64,000 bases of DNA, taken from NCBI GenBank assembly GCA_013368315.1, contig JAACJM010000288.1:1-64000 (forward strand), in the 5' to 3' direction. Below, piece by piece: positions 56,785 through 64,000 of this stretch (positions are counted from its first letter, which is position 1; each line of letters starts with the position of its first letter). The stretch comes from Tetrapyrgos nigripes (Eukaryota; Basidiomycota; Agaricomycetes; Agaricales; Campanellaceae). The notes under the pieces were generated by a model, which had not been told where the DNA came from, ran no database searches, and saw nothing but the letters and a program-made list of their open reading frames with translations. Both the position numbers and the translations under genes were made by a program.

Positions 56785-57130
56785 CTGATGAGGGTGTAGG
56801 CGAGAGAGAGCGTCTGCTTGGGTGTTCGCTTTGCCAGGCCGGTGTATGAGTTTGAAATCAAAGCGTGATAGCCAGAGGGCCCATCTCGCTTGTCGTCAGC
56901 TAAGGTCTTGTGCCGTTCTCCAGAACTCCAAATTGGAGTGGTCTGTGATGATTTCGAATGGCTGTGGCAGTCCTTCCAGGAAGTTTCGCCAGTCCTTCAG
57001 GGCTTTGATGATAGCTAACATCTCTCGGTCATAAATCTCATAGTTTCGTTCTGCTGGCTGCATAGACGCTGAATGGAACGCCAAAGGCCATCTTCAAGCA
57101 TCTGCATCAGGGCTCCGCCCGTTGCAAAGC
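56785..57130 (-). pseudogene. gypsy RNase H
   Basis: Reads AFHSASMQPAERNYEIYDRE and FEIITDHSNLEFW, the usual RNase H segments. An 8-base loss after DGLW near 57088 breaks the frame and a TGA at 56896-56898 interrupts DLS/RQARWAL. Confidence 0.8.
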
Positions 57131-58142
57131 CTGATGCGTCTACTTCAACACGGGTAGGATGGTCTGGCGATCAGAGTGTAAGGATAGGAGCAGATGTGAA
57201 GGCTGTTCGGAGAGAGTCGAAGGCTTCTTGTTGGTGAGTTCCCCAGTTAAACAAGATGTCTTTGCGGGTGAGGTCGTTCAGAGGACGAGCTGTCTTAGCG
57301 AAGTGTTCGATGAATCGTCAGTAGAAGTTCGCGAAACCCAAGAATGCTCGAACATCTCGGACGTTACGGGGAATCGGCCAATGACGTACTGCTTCTACCT
57401 TCACCGGGTCCATACTGACTTGTCCCTCTCAGATAATCAGACCCAGGTACTCTATCCTTTCTTGCTCAAACTCGCACTTCTCTGGTCTCAGATACAGATC
57501 GTGCTTCTTCAGCCTCGCTAGTACCTCCCGAACCACCTTTCGGTGTTCTTCCAGGTCTCCACTAAAGATCAGGATATCATCTAGGTAAACAGCCACTTTT
57601 CCTGCAGCAATTAAATCAGAGAAGATAGAATTCATGAGGCTTTGGAAGGTCGCTGGAGAGTTCGTTAACCTGAAGAACATGACGGTTGGCTCAAAGAGCC
57701 CTCAGTTTGTCGCAAATGCCGCCTTCCACTCGTCCCCCTTCTTGATCCGAACATTGTTATACCCCCAACGTACATCAAACTTGGTGAAATACTTGGCTCC
57801 TTGCAGCCGGCTGACTATGTCTGCGACAAGGGGCAGAGGGTAGCGGTTCTTCACGGTGTACTCGTTTAGTCATTGGTAATCCTGGATGAATCGAAGTTTT
57901 CCGTCTTTCTTCTTGATGAAGAAGACTGGAGAGGACAGGGGAGATTTGGATGGTCGGATGTAGTCTTTGCGGATGTTCTCTTCAAGGAAACAATCAAGCT
58001 CTTGCTGTTCGTTGATAGACATTGGATAGATTTTGGTGCGCAGGGTGGCAGGTGCTCCGGGTACCAGATCAATAGCGTGGTCCCAAGGTTTGTATGCGGA
58101 AAGACGTTCTGACTCAGTTTCAGAGAAGACCTGAGCGTAATC
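57131..58142 (-). pseudogene. gypsy reverse transcriptase
   Basis: Contains KKKDGKLRFIQDYQ, then [12 protein letters not shown], then the catalytic [11 protein letters not shown]. In-frame TGA codons lie at 57870-57872, 57702-57704, 57429-57431, 57318-57320 and 57171-57173. Each falls where related chromoviruses have Arg or Trp. [12 protein letters not shown] has Arg in place of the usual Gly. Confidence 0.85.
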
Positions 58143-58880
58143 TCAGTACTGAGGGGGCACTATCTCCTCAAATGACTGTTTCGGCTTCGTTCGGTTTGCT
58201 TCTTCTGCTAACTGCTGCGAGTAAGTGAACCCCGCTGCACACCAGACTTCCTCTCCAGTGTCGGCAATGATCCCTGTTTTCTTCCAGGAGCGCCTGAGAC
58301 GTCGATTAGCCCGAATGTGATAGACTGGGGGTTCCTTCTCCTCCTCCTGTTCTGTTGCCAGATCTGGGGTTTGGTCTGTGGAGATGTGTGTTTCCTGTGG
58401 GGTCGACTTGGCTAACTCTGAATTTACGCTTTCAAGGATAGTGTTTCCTTTTGGAGTAGGTCCAAGACTGGAGGCAACAAACTGATCTTGGTCTGGAATC
58501 TCTTCTACCAATGGAGGTTGTGCTTTGGGAATTTGTAACCGACCACTCATCCAGTCAATCCGTGGGTTCACTTTACGTAGCCAGGGAAGACCCAGAATGA
58601 CGTCTTCTCCACCTAAGTCCGTTACCAGAAAGTCTAACCATGTCTCCTGTCTGTCTGCCATCATCGCCAACCGGCAGAATCGATCTATGCGCCCTGCTTG
58701 GTTAAGGGTGCCATCGATGTTGTAGACGTCTAGGGCCTTGCGGAGAGGGTGTGTTTGGATTCGGTGTTGCTTTACAAATGACTGTCCCAGGAACAGGCCT
58801 GTAGCTCCACTGTCAATCATCGCTATTACCACTGTTTCGCTCTGTCTTCCTCAGAGTTTCACACGTATACGAAAGTGAGA
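58143..58880 (-). pseudogene. gypsy aspartic protease
   Basis: The active-site motif is AMIDSGATG, followed by ILGLPWLRKVNPRIDW, the conserved hydrophobic-Gly flap partner. A TGA at 58851-58853 lies upstream, within KL/GRQSETVV, and the frame ends with TGA at 58143-58145 after VPPQY, where relatives read W. Confidence 0.85.
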
Positions 58881-59002
58881 AGCATCAGATTCTATTTCGG
58901 AGATATTGGATATGGTACATGAGGGAATAGAATCGTACGAGGAGCAGGAAGACATGTGGGTAGTTAGGGGTGTTCGTGTCATAGCAGGAACGGACACCCG
59001 TC

Positions 59003-60670
59003 TTAAAAACCCGGTTGGGCAGCAATGTTACGTAGTAGAGCGGTTTGATCGGTGATGGACTTTTGCAAGGCACTGAGCACAGACGAGGATTCAGGAACTG
59101 AGGAGGCAGCAATAGTGGCAGTGGGGGGGGCAGGGGCAGGAGAGGGCAGATCGTCCAGGAAGAGACTGAAGTTGTCATTAACAGTAGCGGCCACATGTTG
59201 CCGATTTCGGCCTCCTCCTCTAGGTTGTCCCATGTATCGGTCTTGACAGACCGAGCCACGGTGACCCATCCTCTCACAGTAGTCGCATTTATCGCGCCGG
59301 TGATTTCCGTCTTGTTTCAGGTGGTCCCTGGATCCGCAGCTGTAACAGCGCCCTTGCATCACCTTCTGATAGTCTCTGAAGCTACGCCTGTTACCCTGGG
59401 GATGCTCAGTACGTGAAGCGTCGACATCCATGGCATTAGGGTCTCGTGTAGAGGAGAATCGGGAGAGAGAGGTGGCAGGCCTAGTGATGGGTTTCCCTAG
59501 GAGTTCAGCCAGGGTCTGTTCAACGTGGAGTGCTCTGTTGATTAATTCGTCCAGGTTCTTGGGGGCCTCTTTCTGGCCTAGCTCTACATTTGCCAATGGG
59601 AGCAACAGGTCTTTATGAAGGCGCTTTCAGAACTTGTACTGGAGGTCCTTGTCTGAGAATCCAGTCTTCTTTGCCCATTGTTTGAAAACCTGAGAGAATT
59701 CTGAAACCGTCTTATCTCCCTTGCTTCAGCACCTTGAGCTTGTTCTGTGCCAACTGCTGTTCATTTGCTACTCTGAACCGAACTTTTAGTGCGTGGGTGA
59801 AGTTATCCCAGTTCCCTTCCCAGGGGAAGACTGCTCCAGCTTCTTCTGCTCGGACTCTGCTGATATGATCGGGCGTATTCTGCGGCCCATTCTGCAGCGG
59901 GTCCTTCCATCATGAGAAGTGCTTCAGCAATACACTTCTGTGGATCGAGTTTCCCGTTATCGAGTTTTGAGCCGTTTCTGTTCTCCGGCCCAGAGAATGA
60001 AGAGGGATAGGAATGAGTCAAGTTTGGCAGGTTTGCCTTTGAACGGGGCAGGCTTGGGAGTTTTATCTGAGGCCTCGTGGACAGGTCTGTTGACTAGGCT
60101 GGTGATTGCCTGTTGTAGTTGGTTCTGGTTGTTGACCAGAGCCTGAAGGAGGTTTTCGAGGGCAGCAGAGGACATGTCGATGTCAGGGATTGGGGAATGA
60201 ATGGGACTGAGTGGGGCTGATGCAAGAGGGGATGGGACAGGAGCAATTGTAGGGCTGGGGCGGGCTGTTGGTACGGCTGACGATGGAATAGGGGTTACAG
60301 GGGGCAGAGGACTGGAGGGCTCAGGATTGGCAGTGAAGATTGGACGGAAAGTGCGACGAGTGGGGATAACGAGATGGCTTCCTCCTGATTCGTCTACGAA
60401 GAGTGCAAGACTGGGAAGCAGGTTGTTGTAGGCATGTGGGCAGGGCTGTGTTTCACAGTCCCAATATTCTTCAAGACGATGGTGGTGGCAGTCAGTGCGA
60501 TCGTAGATATCAAAGCTGTGCAGATGGTTTGAACAATCAAAGCCTGGTTCGGGGGAAAGCTGGGGTGATGTGGCTGGAGACAGAGGTGCAGATGCAGATG
60601 CGGAGGATTCAGAAACAGAGGATAGTGCGGTGTATCTCCCAGACGTGGTGAGAGCAGTACCTGCAAGGAC
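59003..60670 (-). pseudogene. gypsy gag, frameshifted
   Basis: From about 60670 an open frame without ATG runs through a Ser/Pro-rich segment and a short Cys/His cluster (FDCSNHLH, TDCHHH, WDCETQPCPH) into MSSAALENLLQALVNN. Frameshifts occur near 59990, 59865 and 59715, and a TGA lies at 59627-59629. The core contains NGKLDPQKCIAEALLMMEGP. Two CCHC-like knuckles follow near 59290-59350; CDYCERMGHRGSVC is intact. Confidence 0.8.
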
Positions 60671-60714
60671 GACCTATACAGAGGCCACCGGTGCAGTGAG
60701 GGATCTTGACCTAA

Positions 60715-61168
60715 TGTCACAAAGAGGCGAGCGCTTAGACAGCGATAAAGAGGAGCTACGGGCTCGACTAACAAGCAACAGTAAGAACTAGAACTGGTCC
60801 CAATGACGAAGAATGTATTAAATACCTAACAAGCAACAGTAAGAACTAGAACTACAGTGCTTGTTAGCAAAGGTGAAAGGAACTATAACAAAGGGGAATA
60901 CACACCTGGTCCCAACAACGAAGAGGTCAAGATGGGAAACCAGGTGTCAGGCTACAGGTTATATATGTAAAGGGAAAGCTGTGGAGTAAAGCTGTAACGG
61001 AAGCTGTACGAGTGGCTATACAATAAGCTGTATCGGAGAAATGAAAGGTCCGGTGTATAGCATGTGGAACGTGAGTCATAAGGTGTAAAGGTCCGAGGAA
61101 TGATATGGAGATCCGAGAATGCGGAGATAGAAGGAAATAAATAGTACCAAATATAGACTTTCATGACA
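60715..61168 (-). repeat. 5' LTR of the Ty3/gypsy element (454 bp)
   Basis: Pairs with 54075-54544, with the same TGTCACAAAG and CATGACA ends. It lacks a short segment near the left end and about 16 bases where the left LTR has GTGAGTCATAAGGTGAGTC duplicated. Confidence 0.9.
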
Positions 61169-62370
61169 GTCATCACAATACAGTAAGTAATACAAAGCTT
61201 TTCACATGCCTGTAGACCTTCAGGACTGTGGCTGAACACTTGAATAAACTGATATAGTGAACTAGGAAATGATTTCATTCCAAGCATCTTCACAAAATCC
61301 CAGTCATGCATCTGCAACAGTTTTCACCCTTGTCTCTCTTAAGATTGTTGGTAGGCAGTACTTCAATATCATTGTCTACTAAACTTATGTATGCATGAAC
61401 AAACTAGGGAACCTCAGAATGCTGGTAAGTTACAGCTGAATTGTCAAGCCTTGATAGATTGATTCAATATCATTTTCACTCAGGCAAAACTCAGACAGCG
61501 ACTCGCTAGCCTCATTGATCCTCAACAAAAAAAAGCCACCTAATACTAGCTCCGAAATTAAGAGAGCTCCTTCCTCAGTTTCTACAGCACTCACTGCCAG
61601 TGCTCCCTTTCCTGCCTATTTCTGGAATCATCCCCCAATGCCTTACACTAACTATAGGAATCCACCACAGAGGATATTTACATGTAGTTTATGACTACTT
61701 TGAGTATTTTTTGTGTAGTTTTTAGCTTATAGTTAGATGATTTTTCAATGAAAGTAGTTTTGGTGCTCAGCCTACTCTGGCATGTGCAATTTCAATAATA
61801 GTAAGTGACATGTCAATTTTCACATGGCTGCAAACCTTCAGGATTGTGGCTGAACACTTGAACACTGGAAAGTACTTCTCATCAACAAAAAAATACTATT
61901 TCACGGTAAGTAGTATGAGAGCTAACTGAGTAGATATTATATACATACTTAGAGAACTCAAGCTACTCAAGCTACACTCAAGCTTCCTCTAAAATGCCTT
62001 TGTTATGCACTAATTTCTCTTGAATATGTCTAGACTATTTTTTGGCTTGTAAAATGATTGACATTGCCTTTGTATACTAAAGCCTCATTATATGGATCTG
62101 CATGTTCACTCTAGGTCACCATATTCACAAGGCAAGCAGTCTAATACAGTTGGGAACATCTAGCTAAGACTTGCACAAAACGAGACTGCAATTTTAAAGT
62201 GTATGTACTTGACTCAGTAGAAGCTCAACCAATTTGCAATGAGGCATGTGGTGTCTACAATATACATCTCCTTAATGAATGACCCTTCCAATGTGAGTAA
62301 CTTGTTGTGAAACGAAGTGTAATGAAGTTGATTACAGTAGCATAAGCACAGCCACACCCAAAAAGGAGAG
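61169..62370. other. AT-rich DNA with a dispersed direct repeat
   Basis: A block of about 50 bases (TTCACATG, CCTTCAGGA, TGTGGCTGAACACTTGAA) occurs at 61200 and again at 61818. No gene-like frame was recognised. Confidence 0.45.
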
Positions 62371-62371
62371 T

Positions 62372-62465
62372 AAAGCTACACTCAAGCTACTATCAAGCTA
62401 CTATCAAGCTACCATCAAGCTACACTCAAGCTACTCAAGCTTGGGTAGCTTGAGTAGTAGCTTGA
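62372..62465. repeat. TCAAGCTAC tandem array ending in a hairpin
   Basis: About six copies of AAGCTAC(A/T)(C/A)TC occur in tandem. The last part folds: CTACTCAAGCT (62431-62441), loop TGGGT, AGCTTGAGTAG (62447-62457). A smaller cluster of the same motif lies near 61960-61990. Confidence 0.7.
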
Positions 62466-62695
62466 AAAACCAGATGCCTACCTGTACATACAGGACTTGA
62501 GACAGACTTGAGCTGTCTTAAGTCGCAATGGCAAAAGTCGTCAATATCTTAAGAAAAAGCTAATATAGATTCATTAGCAAGATGGAGAGGAGAGATTGAT
62601 TTGATGTGGTGCCTACAACTATTTGAATAATCATAAGGCTGAGTTGAACATTTGAAAACAAAGACACATAATAGATGCAATATAGACACATTAGT
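62466..62695. other. AT-rich spacer, no gene
   Basis: No gene-like frame or clear repeat was seen between the TCAAGCTAC array and the AGACGCA element. Confidence 0.4.
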
Positions 62696-63413
62696 AGACG
62701 CACAGACGCACGAAAAAATTCACATGCGTCTTTGTGCGTCTGGGTGCTAGACGCATGCGTTTGCGGTGCGTCTGAAGTTTTCGTATATGCTCCTCATTGG
62801 GGTAGATCCTCTGTGCGTCTGGCTTGTTCCTTTCATGTAAATCATGTCTGGTACAGTTTTTAGTCTGATTTGGAAATCATGCCCATAGTACAGTCCAGTG
62901 GCACCATAAAATAAGTTCTCAGCCAATTTTTGAGTGTTGGTATTAGTACCCTGGCTTTTAGAATAACCTTTTTGGACAACAAGGCTGGCTTCAGGTTGAC
63001 GCTGCCTCGTCATGCACCAGAAGTCCTGGCAGCATTCAATAATTTTGTGCCAGCTTGAATTGTGCTACATTTTGGGCAGCTATAAATAATAATAATTTTG
63101 CCCCCCCCCCCCCCCCCTTGACATAGATACATTGCACTACTTGGGAGTAATGGTATTGATAATGACCAAACTTATTTGAGATTACAAGGTGGATAAAGAT
63201 GAAATTAGTTGTAAAGAAAATGCTTGGTCATTGTTGGCAGCAAGTTGGCAGTGATAATCTTTCAAATGCCCCCTGAACAACACCAGGTGAGGAAGAAGAC
63301 CTTGAAGCATGAAATTGTGCGATGCTGCTAGACGCACGGACCTAGACCCAATACGCATGAACATCAGACGCACCAAGACGTATAGACGCATGAAAAAGAC
63401 GCACCTAGACGCA
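62696..63413. mobile_element. Putative DNA element with AGACGCA/TGCGTCT arrays at both ends
   Basis: In the first 130 bases TGCGTCT and AGACGCA occur about seven times, mostly as TGCGTCT. In the last 90 bases AGACGCA occurs about six times, all in one orientation. CATGCGTCT near the left end mirrors AGACGCATG near the right. A 17-C homopolymer lies inside at 63101-63117. No transposase frame is present and no target duplication was located, so the limits are provisional. Confidence 0.5.
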
Positions 63414-64000
63414 TCAAGGCACAGAATTCTTGTGTCCGGAAAAGACCATGGAAGATAGCAAGATTTGGATAACGTATTGGCCACCTTGCGCTATAACCCG
63501 GATACGATGGGCAGGACAGCGCGATGAGAATTATAGCGCAAGACAGGGTATTATTCACATTGGGTGATTTCTGGGACATTTTGCTGGTAGTGAACTTATA
63601 TAGGGCAAGGGCTGGGCAAGGGCTTAGAGACTGGATACGGACTGGATACTGGGAAATAACTTGCATTGATTCATCAAAGGATCCAAACACATATAAGTAG
63701 ATTTAGGGGTACGTAGATATTGGATGTATTTTGAGCATTTTCGAATGAGCGCCTATTTAAGCGCCCAATTCTTTTGGCGGGCATTGGGACCTACCATTAT
63801 CTTTATTACTTGCAACCCCTCTAGATTCTTCGCCACGATGCGCATGCGAAACATCAAGAGGATCCCCTCTTGAACAGAAAGTCGTCGAATTCCCATTCCC
63901 GGATTCAAGGTCACTAGCCTGATAAGTTGTGAATCTGATGACCGAAGTGAGGTCGTGCCCATTGGCAGTCCCGTGCCCGTGCTGCTTGTGTTCGTGGTTG
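63414..64000. other. Window end, no gene recognised
   Basis: Short frames only. GGGCTGGGCAAGGGCTT and ACTGGATAC motifs repeat twice near 63605-63650. Confidence 0.35.

Larger units (their letters stand above)
54075..61168 (-). mobile_element. Ty3/gypsy chromovirus, full-length, inactive
   Basis: Two LTRs (470 and 454 bp) enclose gag, protease, reverse transcriptase, RNase H, integrase and chromodomain in the gypsy order on the minus strand. The coding region holds about ten in-frame TGA codons and several small indels. The LTRs differ by scattered, mostly transition changes plus a short indel, so insertion was not very recent. The five-base flanks (AGTCC on the left, GTCAT on the right) do not match. 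Confidence 0.92.

Noticed and set aside
56062..58145. TGA recoding as an explanation for the all-TGA stops
   Set aside because: Neighbouring genes (for example at 11922 and 48267) use TGA as a normal terminator, and the element also has frameshifts, so decay is simpler.
60952..61317. 121-codon minus frame as the missing copia gag start
   Set aside because: It spans the gypsy LTR edge and the residues beyond the LTR show no similarity to copia gag.
63101..63117. 17-C homopolymer as a functional G-quadruplex or regulatory site
   Set aside because: A single homopolymer inside a repeat; length may also be a sequencing artefact.
1..64000. CRISPR arrays, rRNA genes and prokaryotic operons
   Set aside because: No regularly spaced direct repeats with unique spacers and no rRNA-like sequence were seen; the spliced genes show a eukaryotic nuclear origin.

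Overview
The window looks like nuclear DNA of a filamentous basidiomycete, probably an agaricomycete. The evidence is multi-exon genes with introns of about 45-70 nt and GT..AG ends, an intron-containing tRNA-Ile(UAU), several genes with the DUF6699 domain that is common in Agaricomycetes, a chromodomain-bearing Ty3/gypsy element, a Ty1/copia element and many short non-autonomous DNA transposons. Gene density is low and much of the window is repeat-derived.

Layout. 0-0.7 kb: 3' end of a three-exon gene of unknown function on +. 1.6-2.9 kb: a 1.3-kb DNA element with CTGAG/CTCAG subterminal arrays and a target duplication. 4.1-6.4 kb: a complete 12-exon secreted carboxylesterase/lipase gene. 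6.6-6.7 kb: tRNA-Ile(UAU) with a 29-nt intron on -. 6.7-10.5 kb: no convincing gene. 10.6-11.9 kb and 15.2-15.9 kb: two divergent DUF6699 genes. 18.1-31.6 kb: three copies of a 2.2-2.7-kb unit that carries a DUF6699 gene. The first copy (gene at 18.9 kb) and the last (gene at 30.3 kb) are intact. The middle copy is split by about 2.5 kb of nested transposon sequence, including a clear hAT element with an 8-bp target duplication. Further small elements lie at 25.8, 28.1 and 28.6 kb. 31.6-37.3 kb: nothing convincing. 37.4-39.5 kb: a seven-exon CoA-type acyltransferase-like gene. 39.5-45.6 kb: decayed coding traces and a 327-bp tandem duplication. 45.6-48.3 kb: an eight-exon gene with an N-terminal FHA-like domain. 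48.8-49.2 kb: an array of short T-rich motifs. 49.2-54.1 kb: a decayed Ty1/copia element on -, with a solo LTR inserted in its gag. 54.1-61.2 kb: a Ty3/gypsy chromovirus on - with both LTRs. 61.2-64 kb: AT-rich repeats, including an element made of AGACGCA/TGCGTCT motifs.

How it fits together. There is no operon-like or biosynthetic organisation. The recurring theme is a family of DUF6699 genes amplified locally as whole units with their promoters, in DNA heavily colonised by transposons. The solo LTR inside the copia gag and the hAT inside a larger element inside a DUF6699 unit give a relative order of events. The interrupting stop codons in the gypsy coding region that I could place in frame are all TGA, at sites where related elements have Arg or Trp. 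This fits C-to-T decay. The domain names rest on sequence recognition only; no search was run.
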